The notes beneath the pieces were generated by a model that did not search any database, had not been told where the DNA came from, and saw only the letters and a program-made list of their open reading frames with translations. The position numbers were made by a program, and so were the translations under genes. Of a stretch of DNA of 64,000 bases, positions 1 through 7,905 are shown piece by piece (within the stretch, counting starts at the first letter, position 1; each line of letters starts with the position of its first letter). Origin of the DNA: an uncultured Clostridia bacterium (GTDB lineage: Bacteria > Bacillota > Clostridia > Oscillospirales > Acutalibacteraceae); the NCBI GenBank assembly GCA_947589575.1, contig CANQBM010000005.1, positions 56,674-120,673 on the forward strand, given 5' to 3'.

Positions 1-805
1 CGCAGTTTGAAACAATAACATTTTTGAAATCGCCTACCCCCTCAGTGCCTATTTTAACTGCTGCCGAGGTTGATACAAGCGTACATCCGTTAATAATAAT
101 ATTCTCGCACGGACCGTATTCAGCGTTACCCTTAGATGCTTTAAGACAAATGCAGTCATCAGCGCATGTAACGTGACATCCAAGTATTCTTACATTAGAG
201 CAGTGATCGGGGTCAATACCGTCGCTGTTTGCGACATCAAGGTCATTTAAAATTCTTATTCTGTCAATAAGCACATCATCACAGCCGGCAGGATGAAGCG
301 TCCAAAACGGCGCGTCAATTACAGTAAAATCCTTAAAAGTAATATGATTGCTCTTTTCAATATACATAACTGTCGGACGGGGATAAAAATCACCTGTCAC
401 ATAGTATTGATTCTTGCGCTGAACAAATGCGTGACCGTTGGCGTCTATTGTTCCCTCGCCGCTGATTGTGCAGTTGTCCGCCTCATAGCCGTAAATAAAT
501 ACAAAGCTCGGCTTGCCTGTAACAGGATTTCCGATAAGTGCTGTTTTAGGGTCATTTATCAGCTTATTAGGTCTTATATAACCGTCAATATTTCCTGTAG
601 CCTTAATTACAGCACCTTTTTGAATATGAAGATCAACATTCGCTCTGAGCCTTATTGACTCCGAATAAAAAATGTGGCCGCTTGTTAAAACGACCTGGCC
701 GCCTCCGTTTTTCGCGCAGTCGTCAATAGCGTGCTGAATTGCGAAAGCGTCATTTGTAATCCCGTCGCCCTTCGCGCCATATTGCATTACATTGTATATT
801 TTCAT
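1..805 (-). CDS. Glycoside hydrolase family 28 protein (polygalacturonase-like), 3' end outside window
   Basis: Reading leftwards from an ATG at 805 behind a GAGGTTGAG ribosome site there is an open frame of 268 codons that runs off the window edge. It starts MKIYNVMQYGAKGDG, the usual opening of a pectin-lyase-fold right-handed beta helix, and carries the GH28 acid motifs NSDGID (residues 193-198) and CADDCICLK (214-222). The later GHG-type motif is not recognisable in the visible part, where KIGTEG (251-256) stands in the corresponding region. GH28 enzymes hydrolyse galacturonan or rhamnogalacturonan. No signal peptide is visible, so the enzyme may act inside the cell on imported oligosaccharides. 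Family assignment is good; substrate is unknown. Confidence 0.85.
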   Translation of the reverse strand, partial: MKIYNVMQYGAKGDGITNDAFAIQHAIDDCAKNGGGQVVLTSGHIFYSESIRLRANVDLHIQKGAVIKATGNIDGYIRPNKLINDPKTALIGNPVTGKPSFVFIYGYEADNCTISGEGTIDANGHAFVQRKNQYYVTGDFYPRPTVMYIEKSNHITFKDFTVIDAPFWTLHPAGCDDVLIDRIRILNDLDVANSDGIDPDHCSNVRILGCHVTCADDCICLKASKGNAEYGPCENIIINGCTLVSTSAAVKIGTEGVGDFKNVIVSNC

Positions 806-926
806 ATTCTCAACCTCGTTATTTTGTCTTATTTTTAATATCATATCATAAAAAATATAGCTTTACAACCAAAATAATAACTAAAAATTACAGATGACGT
901 TATAAAAGAGTTAAACAATAATTACA

Positions 927-955
927 TTGACATTACCCGTACCTTATAATATAAT
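927..955 (+). promoter_or_regulatory. Sigma-A promoter of purA
   Basis: TTGACA at 927-932 and TATAAT at 950-955 are separated by 17 bases. The predicted start near 962 gives a leader of about 65 bases before purA. Confidence 0.85.
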
Positions 956-965
956 TAATAAAGAC

Positions 966-1007
966 AGCGGCGATTTTTATCTGCCGCGGCTTTTAGTTTT
1001 TTCTTTT
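966..1007 (+). promoter_or_regulatory. Hairpin and T-rich tract in the purA leader
   Basis: GCGGC (967-971) can pair with GCCGC (983-987), and a T-rich run follows from 991. The hairpin lies within the first bases of the predicted transcript. It looks like a weak terminator, so it could be an attenuator or a stabilising 5' stem. The pairing is only five base pairs, so the call is tentative. Confidence 0.3.
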
Positions 1008-1025
1008 ACGTAGGAGATTAAATCA

Positions 1026-2306
1026 ATGGTAAGAGCAATTGTAGGGGCGAACTGGGGCGATGAAGGCAAGGGTAAAATCACCGATATGTTTGCCGGACAA
1101 AGTGACATCGTTATTCGTTTTCAGGGCGGGGCAAATGCCGGCCACACTATCATTAACGAGCATGGCAGATTTGCATTCCACCTGATGCCGTCGGGGGTCT
1201 GCTATGACCATACTACCTGCATTATAGGCAACGGAGTAGCGCTTGACATCAACAAGTTTTTTAACGAGCTTGAGGATGTAAAAAAAGCAGGACTAAACCC
1301 AAAACTTTTAGTCAGCGAAAGAGCGCAAATACTCATGCCGTACCATATTCTTCTTGATGAATATGAGGAGGAGCGTCTCGGCAAAAACGCATTCGGCTCA
1401 ACAAAATCGGGTATTGCTCCTTTCTTCAGCGATAAATACGCTAAAATCGGTATACAGGTAAACGAGCTTTTTGATGATGAAACACTTAGAGCAAAAATTA
1501 AAAATATATGCACGCTTAAAAATCTTACCTTAAAATATGTCTATAACAAACCACTTCTTGATGAGGAAGAGCTTTATAAAACCTGCGTTGAATACAGAGA
1601 GAAGATTGCTCCGTATGTATGTGACACTCATACATATCTTATGAATGCACTTAAGGAGGGCAAAAATATTCTTCTTGAGGGTCAGCTCGGTACGCTTAAG
1701 GACCCTGATTTCGGTATCTATCCGATGGTTACATCATCTTCCACGCTTGCCGGCTACGGAGCTGTGGGCGCAGGTCTTCCTCCGCACAGCATTGAGGATA
1801 TTGTTGTTGTAACAAAGGCTTACTCATCCGCTGTAGGCGCGGGCGAATTCGTGTCTGAAATTCTTGACGAAAACGAGGCGCAGGAGCTTCGTATTCACGG
1901 CGGTGACAAAGGCGAGTTCGGTGCAACAACAGGCAGGCCGAGACGCGTAGGCTGGTTTGACTGCGTTGCGACCCGTTACGGCGTTGAATGTCAGGGCGCG
2001 ACTCAGGTTGTTATGACAGCGCTTGACTGTCTCTCATATCTTGAAGAAATCAAGATATGCACAGGATATGAAATTGACGGAAAAATTATTAAGGATTTCC
2101 CCACAACCCCTGCGCTGAAAAAATGCAAGCCCGTACTTAAAACAATGAAAGGCTGGCATTGCGATATACGCGGAATTAAAAATTATGATGAGCTTCCTCA
2201 GGAAACTAAGGATTATGTTGAGTTCATTGAAAAGGAGATAGGCTATCCTATCACAATGGTTTCAAACGGTCCCGAACGGGAAGCAATTATTTACAGAAAT
2301 AAATAA
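1026..2306 (+). CDS. purA: Adenylosuccinate synthetase
   Basis: The enzyme joins IMP and aspartate using GTP to give adenylosuccinate, the first committed step from IMP to AMP, in the cytosol. The 426-residue product has the normal family length. It carries the phosphate-binding GDEGKGK motif near residues 11-17, GGANAGHT near 34-41, and GFGATTGRPRR-type sequence late in the protein. The ATG at 1026 follows a TAGGAGA ribosome site. It stands alone, with its own promoter at 927-955 and a terminator at 2322-2361. The gene is divergent from the GH28 gene. Confidence 0.97.
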   Translation: MVRAIVGANWGDEGKGKITDMFAGQSDIVIRFQGGANAGHTIINEHGRFAFHLMPSGVCYDHTTCIIGNGVALDINKFFNELEDVKKAGLNPKLLVSERAQILMPYHILLDEYEEERLGKNAFGSTKSGIAPFFSDKYAKIGIQVNELFDDETLRAKIKNICTLKNLTLKYVYNKPLLDEEELYKTCVEYREKIAPYVCDTHTYLMNALKEGKNILLEGQLGTLKDPDFGIYPMVTSSSTLAGYGAVGAGLPPHSIEDIVVVTKAYSSAVGAGEFVSEILDENEAQELRIHGGDKGEFGATTGRPRRVGWFDCVATRYGVECQGATQVVMTALDCLSYLEEIKICTGYEIDGKIIKDFPTTPALKKCKPVLKTMKGWHCDIRGIKNYDELPQETKDYVEFIEKEIGYPITMVSNGPEREAIIYRNK

Positions 2307-2321
2307 CTTTAATTTTAAAAC

Positions 2322-2361
2322 GCCGACTCGGTTTTTAAATCGAGCCGGCTATGTTCTTTTT
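2322..2361 (+). terminator. Terminator after purA
   Basis: GCCGACTCG (2322-2330) pairs with CGAGCCGGC (2341-2349) with one mismatch, and a T-rich run follows. Confidence 0.7.
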
Positions 2362-2587
2362 ATAGGTACAAGAATTTATTAAATAAACGATTATTGACTG
2401 AAAGCAGTACACAATTTTATGTATTTTTTGCATTATTAATTACTGTTATAATTGTTTATCGCTATGCTCCCGCTCGGTAAACAAGAACCGAATATTGTAA
2501 TAACTGTCCTCAAGGGTATAAAATATATTCCTGTTCACAATATAGAAAACGGACCGTAAACTTTAAATTTGACGGATAATAAGTTTA
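2362..2587. other. Gene-free spacer between purA and pyrG, possible small RNA
   Basis: No convincing ORF is present. An extended -10 (TGTTATAAT, about 2447-2455) points rightwards. Small inverted repeats follow: TCGGT/ACCGA, ATATTGT/ACAATAT and AAACTT/AAGTTT. The stretch then meets the strong hairpin at 2596-2628. A short rightward transcript of about 165 nt is therefore possible, but no known RNA family was recognised. Confidence 0.25.
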
Positions 2588-2628
2588 ATATAAAAAGTAA
2601 AAGGGGCTGTTCACAAGCCCCTTTTACT
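2588..2628. terminator. Strong terminator between purA and pyrG
   Basis: A 13-bp perfect stem (2596-2608 with 2616-2628, core AAAAGGGGCT) has a 7-base loop. On the minus strand it is followed by TTTTTATATT, so it mainly ends the pyrG transcript. Confidence 0.85.
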
Positions 2629-2687
2629 CTTATTGATTATTCATTTTAAGATTTTAAGCAGTTTCAAAAAAATATAAAGCTCAAAAA

Positions 2688-4319
2688 CTAATCTGCATTT
2701 TTTATCTTTTTACTCTTAAGCCTTTCAAACGCTGCTGTTACAAAACCCCTGAAAAGAGGGTGCGGTCTGTTAGGCCTTGATTTGAATTCGGGATGAAACT
2801 GACCTGCCACAAACCACGGATGGCTCGGAATTTCCATCATTTCAACAATATGATTGTCGGGTGATGTACCTGCAAAAATCATACCGCCGTTTAATAAATC
2901 GGTGCGGTAGTCGTTATTTACCTCATATCTGTGTCTGTGGCGCTCGTAAATCATTGATGTACCATAAAGTTCATATGCTTTTGACTCGGGATTGAGCATG
3001 CATGGGTATTGACCGAGACGCATTGTACCGCCCATATCGGTGACATTCTTTTGCTCCGGTAAGATGTCTATTACAGGATACGGCGTTTCGGGATTAATTT
3101 CAGCGGAATTAGCATCTTTAAGTCCAAGCACATTTCTTGCAAATTCAATAATGGCAATCTGCATACCAAGACATATACCGAGATACGGAATATTATGAGT
3201 TCTCGCGTATTCACAGGCCTTTATTTTACCCTCGATACCGCGCGAGCCAAATCCTCCAGGTACAAGAATACCGTCCATATCTCCGAGAATTTCCTCAAGA
3301 TTTATATTATCATCCTCAAGACTTTCGGAGTCAATCCACTGAATATCTACGGCGCTTTTTGTAGCAATTCCGCCGTGTTTCAGCGCTTCGTTTACAGATA
3401 TGTATGAATCGTGAAGTTCAACATATTTTCCTACCATAGCGATTTTAACAGTCTGAACAGGATTTCTAAGCGCGTCAAGCATTGCACTCCAGTCGGCAAG
3501 GTCCGGCAAAGGACAGTCAAGACCGAGTTTTTTGACAACAACATCGTCCATTTTCTGCTCGTGAAGCATCATGGGTACTGCATAAAGAATATCACAGTTG
3601 TTATTTTCAATAACACATTCCTTTTCGACATTACAAAACAAAGCAACCTTATTTTTTATATCGTCTGTAAGCGGGTGTTCAGTACGGCAGACAATAATAT
3701 CGGGATGAATACCGATTGAAAGCATTTCTTTAACAGAGTGCTGGGTCGGCTTTGATTTAAGCTCGTCCGAGGCGGAAAGGTAAGGCACAAGCGTTACGTG
3801 AATAAAAAGACAGTTTTCCCTGCCGACATCAACCGAAAATTGGCGGATAGCCTCAAGAAACGGCTGTGATTCAATATCGCCTACAGTACCTCCGATTTCA
3901 ACAAAGCAGACATCTGCTCCTGTATCAGCGTTTTTTAATATGGAACGCTTTATCTCATTAGTTACATGCGGAATAATCTGAATTGTTTGACCGCCGTATA
4001 TTCCCTTACGCTCGTCGGTAATAACCTTCCAGTAAACTCTGCCGCTTGTCAGATTTGAATTTTGAGAAAGACTTTCGTCAATAAATCTTTCGTAGTGCCC
4101 GAGGTCGAGGTCTGTTTCAGCGCCGTCGTCCGTAACAAATACTTCGCCGTGCTGGACAGGATTCATCGTTCCCGGGTCAACATTAAGATACGGGTCGAGC
4201 TTTTGCGCCGTAATCTTAAGACCGCGTGCTTTTAAAAGCCTGCCGAGCGATGCCGCGGTAATTCCCTTACCCAGCCCGGATACAACTCCTCCTGTAATAA
4301 AAATGTATTTTGTGTCCAT
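2688..4319 (-). CDS. pyrG: CTP synthase
   Basis: The enzyme makes CTP from UTP, ATP and glutamine. The 543-residue protein has the amidoligase synthetase domain first ([16 protein letters not shown] at the N-terminus) and a class I glutamine amidotransferase domain at the C-terminus with the nucleophile motif GICLGMQ and the HPEF motif. The start follows an AAGGAGGACTG ribosome site. The spacer to the upstream DUF1846 gene is only 39 bases with no obvious promoter. The two genes are therefore probably cotranscribed from the promoter at 5957-5985. Confidence 0.97.
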   Translation of the reverse strand: MDTKYIFITGGVVSGLGKGITAASLGRLLKARGLKITAQKLDPYLNVDPGTMNPVQHGEVFVTDDGAETDLDLGHYERFIDESLSQNSNLTSGRVYWKVITDERKGIYGGQTIQIIPHVTNEIKRSILKNADTGADVCFVEIGGTVGDIESQPFLEAIRQFSVDVGRENCLFIHVTLVPYLSASDELKSKPTQHSVKEMLSIGIHPDIIVCRTEHPLTDDIKNKVALFCNVEKECVIENNNCDILYAVPMMLHEQKMDDVVVKKLGLDCPLPDLADWSAMLDALRNPVQTVKIAMVGKYVELHDSYISVNEALKHGGIATKSAVDIQWIDSESLEDDNINLEEILGDMDGILVPGGFGSRGIEGKIKACEYARTHNIPYLGICLGMQIAIIEFARNVLGLKDANSAEINPETPYPVIDILPEQKNVTDMGGTMRLGQYPCMLNPESKAYELYGTSMIYERHRHRYEVNNDYRTDLLNGGMIFAGTSPDNHIVEMMEIPSHPWFVAGQFHPEFKSRPNRPHPLFRGFVTAAFERLKSKKIKNAD

Positions 4320-4358
4320 TTTCAGTCCTCCTTACCTCCTGAATAAAACAGATATGTA

Positions 4359-5837
4359 TTAATAAATTTTCTTTTTGCTTGATACTGCCGAACAGGTGAG
4401 ACGGATACCGAGCTTTTTAAGCACATTTTCATCAACCATTGAAAGCAGAACAGACGAGTGCATTTCGCAGTTTTTCAGCTTTGAAAGCTGGTCAAGCGCT
4501 TTTTTTGCGTTCTTGTCAGTAACTGCCGAAACTGAAAGAGCAAGCAGAATTTCATCTGTATGAAGTCTTGGATTTTTATTGCCGAGATGATTAACCTTAA
4601 GCTCCTGAATCGGCTTAATAACCTCCGGAACAATCAGCAGAATATCATCGTCAATATTTCCGAGAGCTTTCAGTGCATTGAGCATCATTGCCGATGCACA
4701 GCCGAGAAGCGCCGATGTTTTTCCCGTAATTATCTTCCCGTCGGAAAGTTGAATTGCTGCGGCGGGAGCCTGTGTTCTTTTTGCTAATTCCTCCGCCGCG
4801 CCTGCGCATGGTCTGTCCTCAACTGAAAGCTGTGCATTATTCATCAAAAGTTCCAGCTTATATATTTCATCCTTTTTGCCGCCGGTTCTGAGATTTTCGC
4901 AACATGCTGTGTAGTATCTTCTTATTATCTCCTGCTTTGACGCGTCCCTGACAGCCTCGTCATCGAAAATGCAGTTTCCCGCCATATTAACTCCCATATC
5001 AGTCGGCGATTTATATGGACATTTGCCGTAAATTTTATCAAAGGTTGCTTTTAAAACGGGAAAAATCTCAACATCTCTGTTGTAGTTGACAGTAGTTTTT
5101 CCGTAAGCCTCAAGATGCCATGGGTCTATCATATTAACATCGTTAAGGTCTGCGGTTGCCGCCTCATAGGCGATATTAACGGGATGGTTAAGAGGAATGT
5201 TCCAGATGGGGAAGGTTTCAAACTTAGCATAGCCCGCCTTGATACCGCGCTTATTTTCGTGATAAAGCTGTGAAAGACAAGTCGCCATTTTACCGCTGCC
5301 CGGACCGGGAGCAGTAATAATAACAAGCTCGCGTGTAGTTTCAATATAGTCGTTTTTGCCGTATCCCTCGTCACTTACAATCTGAGTAATATTCGCAGGG
5401 TAACCGTCAATAACATAATGATGATAAAATCTTATATTCGAGTTTTTTAGCTTTTGCTCAAAGGCATTCACTTTTGGAGTTGACACATATTTTGTAAGGA
5501 CAACACTTCCTACCATCAGCCCTCTGCTTTTAAAAGCGTCAATCAGTCTGAACACATCGGTATCATATGTAATTCCGAGGTCGCCGCGTACTTTGTTTTT
5601 TTCAATATCCTCGGCGTTGATAACAATTACAATTTCCGCCTGTTCTTTAAGCTGAAGCAGCATTTGCAATTTGCTGTCGGGCTGAAATCCGGGCAGTACG
5701 CGTGATGCGTGGTAATCGTCAAACAACTTTCCGCCAAACTCAAGATAGAGCTTCCCGCCGAATTCATTAATCCTTTCCTTAATCCTGCTCGACTGCATCA
5801 GCAGATATTTCTCATTGTCAAAGCCTGTTTTAAACAT
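4359..5837 (-). CDS. DUF1846 family protein
   Basis: This 492-residue cytosolic protein matches my memory of the DUF1846 family: N-terminal FDNEKYLLMQSSRIKERI, then LYLEFGGKLFDDYHASRVL, and an ITAPGPGSGKMATCLSQLY stretch that resembles a nucleotide-binding loop. The family is common in Firmicutes and its biochemical role is not settled. I moved the start from the longer open frame at 5930 to the ATG at 5837. The family consensus begins there, GGAGAGGG lies just upstream, and the longer form would begin inside the leader hairpin. The neighbour pyrG suggests a link to nucleotide supply, but that is inference. Confidence 0.85.
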   Translation of the reverse strand: MFKTGFDNEKYLLMQSSRIKERINEFGGKLYLEFGGKLFDDYHASRVLPGFQPDSKLQMLLQLKEQAEIVIVINAEDIEKNKVRGDLGITYDTDVFRLIDAFKSRGLMVGSVVLTKYVSTPKVNAFEQKLKNSNIRFYHHYVIDGYPANITQIVSDEGYGKNDYIETTRELVIITAPGPGSGKMATCLSQLYHENKRGIKAGYAKFETFPIWNIPLNHPVNIAYEAATADLNDVNMIDPWHLEAYGKTTVNYNRDVEIFPVLKATFDKIYGKCPYKSPTDMGVNMAGNCIFDDEAVRDASKQEIIRRYYTACCENLRTGGKKDEIYKLELLMNNAQLSVEDRPCAGAAEELAKRTQAPAAAIQLSDGKIITGKTSALLGCASAMMLNALKALGNIDDDILLIVPEVIKPIQELKVNHLGNKNPRLHTDEILLALSVSAVTDKNAKKALDQLSKLKNCEMHSSVLLSMVDENVLKKLGIRLTCSAVSSKKKIY

Positions 5838-5920
5838 ATTCCCTCTCCAACCGACGCAGAAAGGGATTACCAAACGATCCCCGTTGACCGCGTCAAAAAA
5901 CCTCTTTAAAAAAATATAAA

Positions 5921-5944
5921 ACGGTTGCACTTATGTACAACCGT
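5921..5944 (-). promoter_or_regulatory. 5' hairpin with U-tract in the DUF1846-pyrG leader
   Basis: On the minus strand ACGGTTG (5944-5938) pairs with CAACCGT (5927-5921), with two more pairs after a mismatch. TTTTATATTTTTTT follows immediately. The hairpin starts about six bases after the predicted transcript start. It has the form of an intrinsic terminator placed at the head of the operon and may act as an attenuator. Confidence 0.5.
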
Positions 5945-5956
5945 CTGTACTTACAT

Positions 5957-5985
5957 ATTATACAGTAAAATATCCGTTAAATCAA
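5957..5985 (-). promoter_or_regulatory. Promoter of the DUF1846-pyrG operon
   Basis: On the minus strand TTGATT (5985-5980) and TATAAT (5962-5957) are spaced by 17 bases. Confidence 0.8.
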
Positions 5986-6038
5986 TAGTCTGTGGAAATT
6001 TTTATAATTGCAATTTAAAATATATTATCCAACCCTGT

Positions 6039-6482
6039 CTATTCGCCTTTTAATGTTTCAAGAACTTTATAAAGAAGCCGGTAAAGCTGTAACGCGTCAT
6101 TTGAATCCAAGCTTACACAATTGTAAATTTTTTGCGGAACGGATACCGCTTTTTCTTTTAATGCCTCACCTTCCTGAGTGATTTCCACAAGTAAAACCCT
6201 CTCATCCTCGGAAGAACGGTAACGGCGGACATATCCTTTTGCTTCAAGGCTTTTTAAGACGGGCGTAAGCGTTCCTGAGTCCAAAAACAGCTTTTTGCCA
6301 AGCTCCTTGACGTTAATCTTTTTTTCCTCCCAGAAGATCATCATTGTGATGTACTGTGTATAGGTAAGATTAAGCTTCTCCAAATAAGGTCTGTATTTTT
6401 TTATAATTTCTCTTGAACAGGCGTAGAGCGGAAAGCAAAGCTGATTTTCCAGTTTTAAACCGTCATATTCGGAATTGCTCAT
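6039..6482 (-). CDS. MarR-family regulator of OhrR type
   Basis: This 147-residue winged-helix protein strongly resembles Bacillus OhrR. LENQLCFPLYACSREI places a cysteine at residue 16, the position of the redox-sensing cysteine of one-Cys OhrR, and LDSGTLTPVLKSLEAKGYV and RSSEDERVLLVEITQEG form the recognition helix and wing. OhrR proteins repress peroxide-detoxifying genes until organic hydroperoxide oxidises that cysteine. I chose the ATG at 6482 because AGGAGAATAACT precedes it; the upstream ATG at 6497 lies in the ribosome site. An OhrR-like operator stands before the neighbouring peroxidase gene. A second cysteine at residue 22 could alter the redox chemistry. Confidence 0.88.
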   Translation of the reverse strand: MSNSEYDGLKLENQLCFPLYACSREIIKKYRPYLEKLNLTYTQYITMMIFWEEKKINVKELGKKLFLDSGTLTPVLKSLEAKGYVRRYRSSEDERVLLVEITQEGEALKEKAVSVPQKIYNCVSLDSNDALQLYRLLYKVLETLKGE

Positions 6483-6507
6483 AGTTATTCTCCTCATAAA
6501 ATAAATA

Positions 6508-6544
6508 ATAAAATTATTTTATCACAAGCACTTTGAATATTCAA
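6508..6544 (-). promoter_or_regulatory. Promoter of the OhrR-type gene with palindrome over the -10
   Basis: TTGAAT (6544-6539) and TAAAAT (6521-6516) are 17 bases apart on the minus strand. A perfect palindrome with 7-bp arms, ATAAAATTATTTTAT (6508-6522), covers the -10, which suggests repression at this site, possibly autoregulation. Confidence 0.6.
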
Positions 6545-6973
6545 TTATTTTGAGCTTACCGATTGCTCTTTGCATATCTTTTTTGCGAAATCCGCTGCGT
6601 TTTTTAAATCCTTGCTGTCAGGATGATTTTTATGCATAACGCCAAAGGAGCCGCGACAGTGAAATTCTTTATCTGCCATTTTAATTCCGTTGATTTCAGC
6701 CAGCTTTGAAACCTGCTTGTAGGTAGAGGAAAGTACGGCCGCTGTGCTGAAATTGACAACACATCCGATTGACTGTGCGTTGTCATTTAAAAACGCCTTA
6801 ACAGCGCCGTCCACGCCGGCTGCGTAAACTGAGCTGCCTAAAAACAAAATATCGGCTTTTTCGTTAAGAGGAACAGATACGTTCTCAGCTTTAACTCCGA
6901 CTGCGCCTGCTATGGCGTCAGCAAGCTTTTTGGTGTTGCCTGACCTTGTAAAATATCGTACCGCAATATTCAA
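6545..6973 (-). CDS. Flavodoxin-like protein
   Basis: The product is a 142-residue small flavodoxin-fold protein. The N-terminal strand and phosphate loop read YFTRSGNTKKLADAI, matching the FMN-phosphate loop of flavodoxins. The central strand reads ADILFLGSSVYAAG. It probably carries electrons or reduces a partner using FMN. I prefer a TTG start at 6973, nine bases after AAGGAGG; an in-frame TTG at 6982 lies too close to that site. It is third in the peroxidase operon, 18 bases after the TSCPD gene. A redox partner role for the operon is inferred. Confidence 0.8.
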   Translation of the reverse strand: MNIAVRYFTRSGNTKKLADAIAGAVGVKAENVSVPLNEKADILFLGSSVYAAGVDGAVKAFLNDNAQSIGCVVNFSTAAVLSSTYKQVSKLAEINGIKMADKEFHCRGSFGVMHKNHPDSKDLKNAADFAKKICKEQSVSSK

Positions 6974-6991
6974 TATAATCAACCTCCTTTT

Positions 6992-7252
6992 CTATGCCGC
7001 GTTAATGGTATCGTAGGCTTTTCTTACCGCTTTTGCAAGCTGGTCGGCGCAGGAGGTGGGGCGGCGACCGCAGGTGTTTCCCGCGAGCTTTTCCTCTATC
7101 TCCTGAACAGTACATCCTTCAAGCAGCTTTGCAATCGCTTTCAGATTTCCGTTACAGCCTCCGATAAACTGAATGTTTGTAATAACATTTCCCTCAATAT
7201 GAAATTTAATTTCCGTAGCGCATACAGAGGATGTTTTGTAAGTGTAATCCAT
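6992..7252 (-). CDS. TSCPD-domain protein (TIGR03905 type)
   Basis: This 86-residue protein has the cysteine pattern of the TSCPD family: YKTSSVCATEI, then GGCNGNLKAI, then NTCGRRPTSCADQLA. The domain also occurs at the C-terminus of some ribonucleotide reductases, where its cysteines are thought to bind metal or relay electrons. The last motif reads TSCAD instead of TSCPD, but the cysteines are kept. Its ATG begins immediately after the TAA of the peroxidase gene, so the two are translationally linked. The exact function is unknown. Confidence 0.85.
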   Translation of the reverse strand: MDYTYKTSSVCATEIKFHIEGNVITNIQFIGGCNGNLKAIAKLLEGCTVQEIEEKLAGNTCGRRPTSCADQLAKAVRKAYDTINAA

Positions 7253-7726
7253 TTATAACAACTCCTTAATTTTAGATTCAATTTTTTCCGGTGTTACGGA
7301 TGAACCGTAACGCTCAATAACATTTCCGTTCCTGTCAATAAGAAATTTTGTGAAGTTCCACTTGATTCTGCCTCCAAACGCTCCGCTCTTCTGTGCTTTC
7401 AGATAAGTATAAAGAGGCTCCTCGTGTGAACCGTTTACTTTAATTTTGGAAAATTGACGAAATGTGACACCGTATCGGGACTGACAAAAATCAACGATTT
7501 CGTCATCGGTACCGGGTGCCTGATTTGCAAACTGGTTACACGGAAAATCAAGAATTTCAAAGCCCTTATCCTGATATTTCTCGTATAAATCCTGAAGCCC
7601 GTCATACTGTGGTGTAAAGCCGCAGCCAGTGGCTGTGTTGACAATGAGCAGAACCTTACCCTTGTACTCGGATAATTCAACGTCTGCTCCCGTTGCGTCT
7701 TTTACCGTGTAATCGTAAATGCTCAT
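7253..7726 (-). CDS. Glutathione peroxidase family protein (thiol peroxidase)
   Basis: This 157-residue protein has the thioredoxin-like peroxidase fold. NTATGCGFTPQYDGL puts the peroxidatic cysteine at residue 35. FPCNQF supplies the second conserved cysteine and glutamine, and WNFTKFLI is the conserved tryptophan segment. Bacterial members with cysteine usually use thioredoxin and reduce lipid or organic hydroperoxides. The ATG at 7726 follows CGGAGG. It leads an operon with the TSCPD and flavodoxin genes. An OhrR-like palindrome at 7769-7781, 43 bases upstream of the start, indicates control by the adjacent OhrR-type regulator. Confidence 0.9.
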   Translation of the reverse strand: MSIYDYTVKDATGADVELSEYKGKVLLIVNTATGCGFTPQYDGLQDLYEKYQDKGFEILDFPCNQFANQAPGTDDEIVDFCQSRYGVTFRQFSKIKVNGSHEEPLYTYLKAQKSGAFGGRIKWNFTKFLIDRNGNVIERYGSSVTPEKIESKIKELL

Positions 7727-7768
7727 AAATATACCTCCGATAAACAATTGATATAAACTTAATTTGAC

Positions 7769-7782
7769 ACAATTAAATTGTA
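7769..7782. promoter_or_regulatory. OhrR-like operator in front of the peroxidase gene
   Basis: ACAATTAAATTGTA (7769-7782) contains the perfect inverted repeat ACAATT-A-AATTGT. It matches the known Bacillus OhrR operator TACAATTAAATTGTA except for the first base. It lies between the spacer and the start of the peroxidase operon, where a repressor would block transcription. Confidence 0.75.
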
Positions 7783-7860
7783 ATCTTTTATTTACCCGTT
7801 GTCAATAGTATTGACCAAATTTTTCCTTTAATTCGGTTTAAGAAAATTTTTCTTAAATTA

Positions 7861-7905
7861 AAACAGGCTGTCGTACGTTTTATACGAAAACAGCCTGTTT
7901 TTATA
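7861..7905. terminator. Bidirectional terminator
   Basis: AAACAGGCTGT (7861-7871) pairs with ACAGCCTGTTT (7890-7900) around an internal smaller stem. A/T runs lie on both sides. On the minus strand it directly follows the stop of the gene ending at 7906. Confidence 0.8.

Noticed and set aside
4359..5930. Long start of the DUF1846 protein at 5930
   Set aside because: It would begin inside the leader hairpin with no ribosome site. The ATG at 5837 has GGAGAGGG and matches the family start.
5921..5985. CTP-sensing reiterative transcription at the pyrG operon leader
   Set aside because: The predicted start lacks the GGG run needed for this mechanism.
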